DNA of 11,312 nt, from NCBI GenBank assembly GCA_030407315.1, contig JALQPE010001228.1, positions 1-11,312 of the forward strand, read 5' to 3'. Numbering within the stretch: position 1 is the stretch's first letter; each line of letters starts with the position of its first letter. This stretch comes from Asparagopsis taxiformis. Taxonomy: Eukaryota > Rhodophyta > Florideophyceae > Bonnemaisoniales > Bonnemaisoniaceae. This document shows, in pieces, positions 1 to 8,293 of this stretch. Below the pieces are notes generated by a model. That model did not search any database. It worked only from the letters and a program-made list of their open reading frames with translations, and was not told where the DNA came from. Position numbers and translations under genes: made by a program.

Positions 1-940
1 CGCCCGCGGGTTCGACCTCGGTCTCGGCCGCGTCGGCGATGACCGGCTTGCGGGTCAGCGCGATGAACGGCGGCGGGGCGTCGGTGGGCGGCGGAGCCCA
101 CGGCGCGGCGACGGCGCCGGGCGCGTCAGCTTGGCGAAGGCCTTCTTGACGCGGCGATCCTCGAGCGAGTGGAACGTGATGATCAGCGCGCGGCCGTCGG
201 GGGCCATCAGGCTCGGGATCGCGGCCAGCAGGTCGTCGAGCGCGCCGAGCTCGTCGTTGACGGCGATGCGCAGGGCCTGGAACGTGCGGGTGGCCGGGTG
301 GCGACCCCGAGTGCGCGCGACCTTCGTCGGCAGCGCGCCGCGGACGGTCTCGGCCAGGCCGATCGTGTCGTGGGGGCCTTCGGCGTCGGCCCAGGCCTTG
401 ATGGCGCGGGCGATGGGGCCCGCGAACGGCTCCTCGCCCAGGTGCGAATCAAGCCAGCCAGCTCACCGACGCTGCTCTCTTGGATCATCGTGAGCGCCGA
501 GCGCCCCGCGTCGGGGTTCATGCGCATGTCGACGGGGCCCGCGTGCCGGAAAGCGAAGCCGCGGTGGCCTGATCGAGCTGAAAGGACCGAGACCCCGATG
601 TCGGCCAGCAGCCCGTCGACGGCCGTGACGCCCTCGGCCTCGAGTAGGGCCCCGACAGCGCGGAAGTTGCCAGCCAGGATGAAGAATCGATCGGAGAACT
701 CGGCCAGCGTCCGCGCCGTACAGGCCCGGGCGTCGGCGTCCTGATCGACGCCGTAGACCGTCGCGCCCGCCTCGAGCAGAGCGCGCGTATGGCCGCCGAA
801 GCCCAAGGTGCAATCGACCCGACCTCGCCCGGTCGGGCCGCCGCGATCGTGGCGCACGGCGTCCGCCAGGACGGCAGGTGATGGCGGGCTGGAGCGCTCA
901 GGCTCAGGGTTGGCGCGCATAGGTCTCTTGCGCGGGTCAC
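1..940 (-). CDS. rsmH: RsmH, 16S rRNA m4C1402 methyltransferase (partial at left edge, frameshifted)
   Basis: RsmH (MraW) is the SAM-dependent cytosolic enzyme that N4-methylates C1402 of 16S rRNA. On the minus strand the family motifs appear in order: HHLP then [18 protein letters not shown] (SAM-binding GxGGHT), [65 protein letters not shown] and [15 protein letters not shown], then the tail [19 protein letters not shown]. Only the last dozen or so residues lie beyond position 1. The motifs sit in different frames, with switches near 873, about 840 and 815 (compensating pair), about 570-590, 438 and 119. I read these as sequencing indels because everything conserved survives. The GTG at 940 is chosen because it follows GGAGAGGA and is in frame with the HHLP motif; ATG at 920 is the alternative. 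The gene follows mraZ in the canonical dcw order. A 23-codon ORF (1008-937) ends in a GTGA overlap with this start and is probably just leader. Confidence 0.94.
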
Positions 941-1050
941 GCCGCGCGGTCCTCTCCACGCAGGTTTCTCCGCGCAGGTCTTGCTGCGCACGGCGCACGC
1001 CGTGCCATTAGGGTCGTCGCCGCGCTCGAGAGCCGCGACGACCGTCCGAA

Positions 1051-1513
1051 TCAGAGGTTCAGGCCGGTCAGGTCCATGTCCAACAAGCGCTCGGGTCGAA
1101 CATCTCGTTCCACACTGAAATGTCCCAGACCTCGATTCGCTGGCTTGGCCAACGACAAGCACTTGCCATCGAGCTGCGCGAAGCGGCGCAGCACCTGCGG
1201 CAGTGAATGCGACCAGGCGATCCATGCGGACGCGCCGTGCGCTGCCCGCCACCACCCGACGAAGGATGGGACGCACCTTGGGCTCGCTGGCCTCGATCTG
1301 GGCTTTGAACCCGACCAGGCAGCGGGCGGAAAATGAGCAAGCACCGCTGATTGAAGTGCCGGGTCACGACGAACTTCATCGGCCTCCGACAAGCCCAGCT
1401 GACCCCGAAACTCAGCGGGGATGCTGACAGCGACCCTTCCCGTCGACCGTATGGTCGTGCTGTCCCTCCAGATCGAAGTCGGGGACCGCAGGATTTTCGG
1501 GCTCGGACGCCAT
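1051..1513 (-). CDS. mraZ: MraZ, transcriptional regulator of the dcw cluster (frameshifted)
   Basis: MraZ is an AbrB-like DNA-binding protein with two tandem swapped-hairpin half-domains. It is usually the first dcw gene and autoregulates that operon. The first half-domain shows LEGQHDHTVDGKGR, then VSIPAEFRGQLGLSEADEV in the next frame, then KFVVTRHFNQRCLLIF. The second shows MDRL, GRIH, LPQVLRRFAQLDGKCLSLA and RIEVWDISVWNEMF, ending DMDLTGLNL-stop. Both DxxxR motifs characteristic of MraZ (DGKGR, and DR-L-GR across a frameshift) are present. About 154 codons matches the usual 140-155 aa. The ATG at 1513 gives MASEPENPAVPDFDLEG and has GGAG seven bases upstream. At least four frame switches occur (near 1425, 1330-1375, 1205, 1120-1130), read as sequencing indels. 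rsmH follows after about 110 bp on the same strand. Confidence 0.9.
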
Positions 1514-1631
1514 TCACTCGCTCCATGGGAACATCAACCACCTGTTCCACCGAGGCCCATCCTAGTCGTCAGGGGCGCGCAGTCAATGGCGAAACCAGTC
1601 GAGTGGAAACAACTTTGAAGACGCCGGATCG

Positions 1632-1679
1632 ACCGCTACATATAGCGGTACCCTACATGTAGGCATACATATATACATA
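1632..1679. promoter_or_regulatory. AT-rich palindromic island upstream of mraZ
   Basis: A hairpin-capable inverted repeat (arms ACCGCTA at 1632-1638 and TAGCGGT at 1643-1649, loop CATA) is followed by a perfect 12-bp palindrome CCTACATGTAGG at 1652-1663 and an alternating stretch of TACAT/TATA steps to 1679. TACAT recurs four times. In this high-GC window such an AT-rich island 120-170 bp upstream of the mraZ start is a good candidate for the dcw promoter/operator. The minus strand offers TATATG and TATGTA as -10-like hexamers. The function is inference; the symmetry is seen directly. Confidence 0.4.
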
Positions 1680-1690
1680 GCGCCCAAAGT

Positions 1691-1720
1691 GTGTAATCGG
1701 GTGGGATCCGGTGGAAAACG
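1691..1720 (+). promoter_or_regulatory. Candidate MraZ box, three 10-bp repeats
   Basis: Three consecutive 10-mers start at 1691, 1701 and 1711: GTGTAATCGG, GTGGGATCCG and GTGGAAAACG. MraZ of E. coli binds TGGGN motifs separated by 5-nt spacers, i.e. a 10-bp period, and mycoplasma MraZ binds AAAGTG-type direct repeats; AAAGTG also occurs here just before the first unit. The repeats read 5'-3' on the plus strand, opposite to the usual orientation relative to mraZ, about 180 bp from its start codon. Identity as an MraZ site is inferred from motif, spacing and neighbourhood. Confidence 0.5.
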
Positions 1721-1772
1721 CCCACAACCCGCGCGATGAATTATCGCTCCAACGAGAGTCATGATATGGACG

Positions 1773-1786
1773 TGAACGCACGTTCA
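1773..1786. promoter_or_regulatory. 14-bp palindrome with GAAC-N4-GTTC core
   Basis: TGAAC-GCAC-GTTCA is an inverted repeat with 5-bp arms and a 4-bp centre. GAAC-N4-GTTC is the core of the LexA box in Gram-positive bacteria, and the myxobacterial LexA site also contains GTTCAG, which is present here. It lies 260 bp from the mraZ start and 307 bp from the nhaA start, so its target is unclear. A generic dimeric-repressor operator or chance occurrence is equally possible. Confidence 0.3.
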
Positions 1787-1921
1787 GATAGTTGACGCAG
1801 CATGCGATCGCCATCCCCTGCCCCACGACCCCTCGATCGGGCCGTCGACGGCATCGCTCCCCATCGGACCCTCGAATTTCATCGAGCTTATGCGGCTGAT
1901 CTCGCCCAGTTCAGCGATCTG

Positions 1922-1941
1922 GTGGGATCCAGTGGGATCCG
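1922..1941 (+). promoter_or_regulatory. Second cluster of GTGGGATCC 10-bp repeats
   Basis: GTGGGATCCA at 1922 is followed directly by GTGGGATCCG at 1932, a near-perfect 10-bp tandem pair, with a degenerate GGGGACAGCC after it. The unit matches the central repeat at 1701-1710, so the two clusters probably bind the same protein. It lies 150 bp upstream of nhaA and about 410 bp from mraZ. MraZ is the leading candidate because of the TGGGN-plus-5-nt spacing; this is inference. Confidence 0.45.
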
Positions 1942-2092
1942 GGGACAGCCGATGATCAGGCGCCCATCGACCCGGCGGCCCTACCGTGGGTGCTGTGTCG
2001 CGCGCGCCCCGCTTGCGTGTGTGATGAATCGTGAAGGGCAACGACCTGCACTCCCGCGGACGCCTCGGCCCTGGTAGGCTGCCGCCAGCCTG

Positions 2093-3340
2093 ATGGACTC
2101 TGGAGTCGGTGATGCGCGGCGCCCGGTCCGCTTTCTGCTCGAAAACTCGCTGTTCCTCATCGCGGGCGCGGTGGTCGCTCTGATCTGGGCGAACACCGGC
2201 ATGGAGAGCTACGAGCACTTCGTGCACTTCGAATTCTTTCACAGCGATTGGGATCGGCCACCCTCATGGGGACAGCCGGTCGTTCACGCTGGGTTCTTGT
2301 TCAACGACGTCTTGATGGCGCTCTTCTTTGCCATCGCCGCAAAGAGGTCTGGGAAGCAACCCTGCCCGGCGGCCCGCTGAACCAACCCGCGCAAGGCCGC
2401 GGCGCCGCTCATCGGCACCTTTGGCGCATGGCGGGACCGGCCGGGTCTTCGTCCTGGGCGCCTGGATGCTCGGCAAGTTCTCGACGCTCGCCAACGGCTG
2501 GGCGATCCCCACGGCCCCGACATCGCCTTCAGCTACCTGGTCGCCCGCATGATCTTCGGCAGCGGGCACCCGGCGATCCCGTTCTTGCTGCTGTTGGCCA
2601 TCGCCGACGACGCCTGGGCCTCATCATCATCGCGGTCTTCTACCCGAGGCCCATCGAGATCGTCTGGATGCTCTTGCCCGTCGGCGCGATCATCATCGGA
2701 CTGACGTTCCGGCGCCTGCGGATCAAGAGCTTCTGGCCCTATCTGCTCATCTGCGGATCGGTATCGTGGATCGGCTTTCACGGGGCGAACTGCACCCCGC
2801 GTTGGGGCTGTTGCCGATCATCCCGACCATGCCGCACGCGCACATGGACACCGGCCTGTTCCAGTTCTCGGAGGGCCACGACACCCTCAACAACTTCGAG
2901 CATTGGTGGAAGAACCCCGTCGAGCTGATCCTGGGCGGCTTCGGCCTGCTCAACGCGGGCGTGGCGATCAACGCCATCGGGCCGGCCACCTGGCTGGTGC
3001 TCGCGGGCCTGCCATCGGCAAACCGATCGGCATCTGGGTCATGGGCATGCTGGCCTCGAAGATGGGCTTCAGCCTGCCAGAAGGCATGAACGGCAAAGAC
3101 CTGTTCATCGTCGGCTGCGTCGCCGGCATCGGGTTCACGGTGGCGATCTTCGTCTCGAGCGTCGCCTATAAACCCGGGGTGGTGCCAGAGCGCCGCCAGA
3201 TCGGCGCGCTCGGCTCTTTCGCCGCTGCGCTCCTGGCCTTCGCCGCCGCCCGCATCCTCGGGGTCAAGAAGGTCGAAGGCCTGCCCGACGATGAGCTGTC
3301 GCCCGAACACCTCGCGGCGTTGCAAGACGAGCATCACTGA
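2093..3340 (+). CDS. nhaA: NhaA family Na+/H+ antiporter (frameshifted)
   Basis: NhaA exchanges cytoplasmic Na+ (or Li+) for external protons across the inner membrane and controls pH and salt homeostasis. Reading across frames gives a full-length protein of about 415 aa. It starts with RPVRFLLENSLFLIAGAVVALIWANTG (first helix and extracellular region) and continues through DVLMALFFAIAAK-EVWEATLPGGPLN, GAWMLGKFSTLANGWAIPTA and TDIAFSYLVARMIFG. Next come LLLLAIADDA with GLIIIAVFY (the paired aspartates equivalent to D163/D164 of the E. coli protein, with the TDIAF aspartate equivalent to D133), SWIGFHGAN-LHPALGLLPIIPTMPHA, NPVELILGGFGLLNAGV, GIWVMGMLASKMGF and IVGCVAGIGFTVAIFVSSVAY. Frame switches occur near 2343, 2388-2450, 2515, 2615, 2650, 2790 and 3013, read as sequencing indels. 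ATG at 2093 opens the right frame but lacks a strong SD, so the exact start is uncertain. It stands alone and diverges from mraZ. Confidence 0.95.
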
Positions 3341-3411
3341 TAGCCTCACCTCGGTGACGCCCGTCACTGCGTGATTCCGCCCTGCCCCAGTTCGTCTCGG
3401 CGTGATGTCCA

Positions 3412-3451
3412 GCCGTGTCCGAAGACGTCTTCGGACATGTTTGGACACGGC
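3412..3451. promoter_or_regulatory. 22-bp perfect palindrome plus direct half-site repeat
   Basis: Arms TGTCCGAAGAC and GTCTTCGGACA abut to form a perfect 22-bp palindrome at 3416-3437. The right half-site recurs as a 10-bp direct repeat (TTCGGACATG at 3430, TTTGGACACG at 3440), and CGTGTCCGAA at 3414 is its inverted copy. GCCGTGTCC (3412-3420) can also pair with GGACACGGC (3443-3451). It lies 72 bp after nhaA and about 95 bp before the large lipoprotein gene. No T-tract follows, so an operator for the downstream gene is more likely than an intrinsic terminator, but a transcript hairpin cannot be excluded. Confidence 0.5.
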
Positions 3452-3546
3452 CTCCGCCGATTCGACGCCGATGCACGACGTTTCAGGCCTGGACCACCTC
3501 TTGCGATGCACCCCACCGCCAATTCAGGCGATAGAGAGGTGCAAGA

Positions 3547-6500
3547 ATGAAACGGGGACGTACGAGACTGCTTCGGTGGGCCGCGATCGCCGCCCTCGCG
3601 ATGGCCGGCTGCGACGACCGCCGGGACTGAAGTTGCAGACGCCGGCCCCGGTGGCGCGGGCGGAGACGGCGGTGCCGGCGGCATGGTCGGCGCGGCGGTG
3701 AAGGCGGCGCCGGTGGCAGTGAAGGCGGCGCCGGTGGTGAAGGCGGCGAAGGTGGCGCCGGCGGTGAAGGTGGCGCCGGTGGCGGTGCAGGCGGCGCCGG
3801 TGGCGGTGAAGGCGGCGCCGGCGGCGGAGAAGGCGGCGCTGGCGGCGGCGAAGGCGGCGCCGGTGGCGGTGAAGGCGGCGCCGGCGGCGGTGAAGGCGGC
3901 GCCGATGGCGGTGAATAGGCGGCGCCGGGGGCGAAGGTGGCATGCTGGGCGAAGGCGGCGCAGGCGGCGGTGAAGGCGGCGAAGGTGGCATGCTGGGCGA
4001 AGGCGGCGCAGGCGGCGCGCCTGGCTGCGACGACGGCGACGCCCAACCCTGCGATATCATTGATGGATGTACCGGCACCTCGATCTGCGCCGACGGCGTG
4101 TGGGGCGATTGCGTGGCGCCTGCCGAGGGTCTGCGACGGCGTCGACAACGACTGCGACGGCGCCATCGACAACGGCTATGCCGGCCTCGGTGACGCGTGC
4201 TCCGACGGCGTCGGCGCCTGCTGAGCGAAGGCGCGATCGTCTGCAAACGCGGCCGGTGATGGCGTCGAATGCAACGCGGTCGCGGGCGAGCCCGCTGATG
4301 AGGCATGCGACGGCGTCGACAACGACTGCAATGGCGAAGTCGACGACGCCGTGCCGCCCGCGCCGTGCCAAGCCGGCCTCGGAGCGTGCCTGGCCGACGG
4401 CGAGACCGCCTGTGTTGACGGCGGCGATCGTCTGCGACGCGGTCGATGGCGAAGCGGCCCCCGAGGTGTGCGACGGCGTCGACAACGACTGCAATGGTGA
4501 GATCGACGACGCCGTGCCGCCTCAGCCGTGCCAAGCCGGCCTCGGAGCGTGCCTGGCCGACGGCGAGACCGCCCTGCGTCGATGGCGAGAACATCTGTGG
4601 CGCGGTGCCCGGTGATGCCGGTCCCGAGGTCTGCGACGGCTCCGACGCGGACTGCGACGGGACGCCCAACAACATCCCCGCGCTGGATTGCTATGACGGC
4701 GCCGAGGGCACCGCGGGCGTGGGCGCCTGTGTCGCCGGCGCCGAAGCCTGCGTGGATGGCGGCCGTCGCGTGCGTGGGTCAGGTGCTGCCGGCCGAAGAG
4801 GCTGCGACGCCGTCGACAACGACTGCGACGGCACCGTCGACGAGGGCGCCTGCGAGTCTGTGGCGATGGCCTGGTCAACGTCGAAGGCGAGCTCTGCGAC
4901 GATGGCAACCGTGACGATGGCGACGGCTGCGACGCGGATTGCCAACTCGAGGACGGCGCCGCGCGCCTGGTCGCGCTGCTCGCGCCTGGACACGGCCGCG
5001 TCGAAATGTTCCAGGGCGGCGCCTGGGGCTCGATCTGCGACACCTTCTGGGGCGAGCAGGGCGCCAGCGTTGTCTGCAGCGAGTTGGGATTCTTCGGTGG
5101 CCGGGCGGTGCAAGACTTCGGCGGCGGCGAAGGGCCGTTCGCGCGGGCTCAGATCGCATGTGACGGCTCCGAGGCGCGTCTGGTCGACTGCGACTTCATC
5201 CAGAGGGCGTGTGCACGCACGACAACGACATCGGCGTGATCTGCTTCACCGGTGAAGAGGCTTGCGGCGTGCGACGACGACGCGAACTGTCAGCCTGGAC
5301 TTGAGTGCGAAGACGGCGTCTGTCAGGCCGGCGTCTGCGGCGACGGCTGGGTCAATCCGGCCATCGAGACCTGCGAAGACGGCAACGCTGTGGCCGGCGA
5401 CGGCTGTTCTGACTGCCAACTCGACGCCGGAGCGACCCCGATCGCGGCCCGCGGCGGACAAATTACCCTGGGTGGCAGCATCGACGACGCCGACGCCCTG
5501 TGGGCCCGCCCCGAGGCCGACTGCGTCGCGACGGGACGGTGCCGATCACGCCTACCAGGTTTCGTCATCGTCAACGATACGGGCGCCGAGCAGATCCTCG
5601 ACCTCGAGGCGCGCTGGCGCGGAGACGGCTACCTGCATGTATACGAACCGTTTGACGCGAACGCGTCGACGGCTGCGTGGTGGTCAACGACGATCGCACC
5701 TCGCCGGCCTCGACAACCGGGTCAGCGAAATCTTCCGCTTCCCGATCGCCGCGGGTGAGCAGCGGGTGATCGTCGCGTCGACGTTCGAACCCGGTGAGTT
5801 TTGATCGGCGGCTTCGCCATCGACGTCCGAACCGGCAGCCCGAGTGTGGCGACGGCCTCATCACGCCGACGGTGAACTCTGCGACGACGGCAACCTCGAT
5901 CGGTCGACGGTTGTGACCACCGACTGCCAAATCGAGAGTTGCGGCAACGGCGCCTTGGACGGCGATGAGCATGCGACGATGGCAACTTCGCTCTGGGCGA
6001 CGGCTGCGACGCCACCTGCCAAATCGAGCCCCCCGACGGTGAATTGCGCATCGCCGATGAGATCGGGCCTGGCGAGGGTCGACTTGAGATGTTCCGCGAC
6101 GGCGTCTGGGGCACGGTCCTGCCGTGACGGCTGGCCCGATGTCGGCCAGCCCAACGCGTTTGTGGCTTGCCGCCAACTCGGCTATGCGATTGGCGCGGGT
6201 ACGGCTCACGCAACACCCCCCCTGCACCGGATGGTACGCCGATCCACGCCGATGATCTCACCTGCCAGGCGTCGAGGCGACCCTGATTGAGTGCCCGCAG
6301 GCTGACCCGACGCGAATCGACTGCCAGAGGTGGCGATGCGTTTCCGGCTGGTCTGCTACGTCGACGAAGGCGTCGAGGGCGCCGGTTGCCGAACCGACCG
6401 GGCTGCGACGGCGATCTCGAATGTGTCGACCGCGTCTGTACGACCGTCGCATGCGGCGATGGCGTCATCGCCGGTCATGAGCAATGCGAGGACGGCAACC

Positions 6501-8119
6501 TGGAGAACGGCGACGGCTGCGACGCGGCTTGCACCTTCGAGGAGATCGACGTCATCACCGGCGCCGAGGAGCACCGCGGGTACGTCGGCGCCAATCAGCA
6601 GGATCGCTACTTCTTCACCATCGACCATACCGCCAGCCGATTCATCGCAGCGACCAGCAGCAACGGGGCCCAGGCTTGCGATGCGAGCGCCATCGGAGAC
6701 ACCGTGATCGGACTCTATCCGGTCAACCCCGACGGCACGCTGGGCGATGCGCTCCAATCGACGACGACGGTGGCCTCGCGCGTCCCCGACGGCCGCCAGC
6801 GCTGCTCACGCATCGACCGTGAACTGGACGCCGCGACTATGCGCTCGAAGTCAGCGGGTTCGCCGGTTTCTGCGTTGAACAACATGTGATCGACTTCGAA
6901 GTCTGGACCGATGCAAACGCGGGTGGCGAGTTCGACGGCGCGGTGGTCGACAACGGCAACGACCATGTCCACTTTCGCATTGAAGAGCAGCAAGCGGTCC
7001 GACTGTTTACGTCGGATGGCGACTACAACTGCCCGGGTGACACTGGAATCCGGCTGGAACGCCAAGGGGTCGATGGCGACAACGAAGTGATCCAGATCAA
7101 CAACGCGGGCGGCATCGGCCAATGCTCTCAGAATCATCCGCGAGCTTGAGCCGGCCGACTATGTCGCCGTCGCATACGGCGCAACGATCTGGCGATCGAG
7201 AGCTACGTCCTCACGCTTGAGCACCGGGTCGCGGGCGAGTGCGGCAACGGCATTCGCGAACTCAACAAGACTGCGACGACGCAAACGTGGAAGACGCGGG
7301 GGATGATTGCCCTGCGACCTGCCAGTTCCCGACGCAACTGCGCCTGGCCGGCAGCGATGACCCTGGGTTTGGTCGCCTGGAGATCTTCTTCAACGGCGAG
7401 TGGGGCACCGTCTGTGACGACGACTTCGACTTGAACGACGCCGAGGTGGCATGCCGGGAGCTCGGCTTCCGCGGGGCGCTCGCTGAAGACGAGAATCCGA
7501 TCCGCGGGTGAGGGCCGGATCTGGCTTGACGATGTGCAATGCGTGGGGGACGAGGTGCTGCTTCGCGATTGTCTGACAAGTGGCTGGGCGAAACACAATT
7601 GCACGCACAGGGAGGACGTCACCGTAACGTGTGCGCTGGCGACGGCGTCGAAGGCGCGATCTGCCGCGTCGATGAAAACACTGCGACGACGGCATGGGCT
7701 GTTTCCGGCGGTGAGTGCACCCGCATGTTCAACGGGCATGGCTACCGGCTCACCTCGACGCCGCTCAGCTTCGACGACGCGCGCGTCGAAGCCGAGGCCG
7801 CGGGCGGCTACCTGGTCGCCATCACCACCCCCGAAGAGCAAGCTTGGATCATCGAGTTCCTGGGCCAGGAGCCCGCAAGTGGATCGGGCTGAGCGACCGT
7901 GAGCAGGAGGGCACCTTCGTCTGGGACAGCGGCGAGCCGTTTGAGTACGCCGCGTGGTGCAATAACGAACCGAACAACGGTGGCGGCGAAGACGTCGCTG
8001 AGTTCATCCGCAGCAACCAATGCTGGAACGATACTCGGGGCTCATTGGGCGCCAACCAACCCCGGGCGGGATCATCGAGATCCCCGGCCCTGAGGCGAGC
8101 CGCGCCGCCGCCGCCTTGA
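3547..8119 (+). CDS. Giant modular lipoprotein: Gly-rich stalk, MopE repeats, disulfide repeats, 3 SRCR, C-type lectin (frameshifted)
   Basis: A locus of about 1,520 codons, read across many single-base frame switches. ATG at 3547 follows a good SD (GAGAGG) and encodes [22 protein letters not shown], a signal peptide with a lipobox-like MAGC, so the product should be lipid-anchored. Order, by nucleotide position: Gly/Ala/Glu-rich stalk (about 3655-4020); five MopE-type CDGxDNDCDGxxD repeats (4129, 4303, 4466, 4629, 4803); disulfide repeat [17 protein letters not shown] (4859); SRCR 1 (4957-5245); short Cys-rich segment; disulfide repeat (5335); PPC-like beta-sandwich (5440-5840); two disulfide repeats (5845, 5940); SRCR 2 (6040-6360); Cys-rich segment and disulfide repeat (6450); two further beta-sandwich-like modules (6545-7235); disulfide repeat (7239); SRCR 3 (7335-7640); C-type lectin domain (7712-8100) with WIGLSD, EPN and WND motifs. 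I infer an outer-surface recognition or adhesion role; no enzyme motif is visible. Division into two adjacent genes cannot be excluded, but I see no internal SD-start. The end is placed at TGA 8117-8119, just past the lectin fold. Confidence 0.82.
3655..4019 (+). repeat. GC-rich tandem repeat encoding the Gly/Glu stalk
   Basis: This is a coding minisatellite inside the large lipoprotein gene. Six clean 21-bp units run from 3790 to 3915, each encoding GGAGGGE with small changes ([14 protein letters not shown] and GGAGGE variants flank them). A 48-bp duplication follows: GAAGGTGGCATGCTGGGCGA occurs at 3933 and 3981 and encodes EGGMLGEGG. Composition is almost only Gly, Ala and Glu, typical of a flexible extended spacer holding the cysteine-rich head away from the membrane. 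Two or more indels shift the frame, e.g. TAG at 3916 directly after a unit. Confidence 0.85.
4129..4850 (+). repeat. Five MopE-type CDGxDNDCDGxxD repeats
   Basis: The motifs [15 protein letters not shown] (4129), [15 protein letters not shown] (4303), [15 protein letters not shown] (4466), [15 protein letters not shown] (4629) and [15 protein letters not shown] (4803) recur every 163-174 bp. They match the putative metal-binding repeat named after methanotroph MopE and abundant in myxobacteria; the Asp/Asn ladder also resembles a calcium-binding loop. Repeats two and three share an almost identical segment ([16 protein letters not shown] at about 4360 and 4523), so this pair was duplicated recently. 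Spacers are CxxGxGxCxxG-type. Confidence 0.88.
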
Positions 8120-8293
8120 GGTGCGTTCCGCCCGCCTCCGACTCGATCCCGCCACGAGGCTGCCGCAGCGCAGACCCGGTCTTCATGGCCGCAAAGCGCC
8201 CGACCGCAGCCGCGGGAACGATGCCAATGCCCCACGCCGACCAATCCGATCCCGTCCGCGGCGTAGAGCCCTCGAACATTGAACGAGGGACTC
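8120..8293. other. Spacer between lipoprotein and CIA30-DUF4174 genes, with SD-masking hairpin
   Basis: These 174 bp have no recognisable coding content in any frame. At 8269-8289 CCCTCG, a 9-nt loop and CGAGGG form a 6-bp hairpin whose right arm contains the GAGGGA Shine-Dalgarno sequence of the next gene. I see no intrinsic terminator with a T-tract for the large gene upstream. Confidence 0.5.

Larger units (their letters stand above)
1514..2092. other. Divergent intergenic region between mraZ and nhaA (no credible gene)
   Basis: These 579 bp separate the leftward dcw genes from rightward nhaA. ORFs up to about 150 codons exist on both strands, but none shows a recognisable motif, an SD sequence or a believable composition. 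The stretch is less GC-rich than its surroundings at 1620-1680 and 1730-1800. It holds the repeat clusters, palindromic island and GAAC-N4-GTTC palindrome listed separately. Promoters for both mraZ and nhaA should lie here, but I cannot fix a -35/-10 pair for either. Confidence 0.7.

Noticed and set aside
169..744. Plus-strand ORF opposite rsmH
   Set aside because: The minus strand carries unmistakable RsmH motifs over the same bases.
1784..2242. Protein-coding genes in the mraZ-nhaA gap (minus-strand ORF of about 150 codons, plus-strand ORF at 1802-2077)
   Set aside because: No motif, no SD, and they overlap the nhaA start or the repeat clusters; high-GC DNA yields such open frames by chance.
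3524..4675. Long minus-strand open frames rich in Pro, Arg and Ser opposite the stalk and MopE region
   Set aside because: They are antisense shadows of the Gly-rich repeats; no SD, no domain, and composition is set by the complementary strand.
8004..8279. Minus-strand ORF at the end of the lectin domain and in the following spacer
   Set aside because: It overlaps the coding strand of the lectin domain and shows no recognisable feature of its own.
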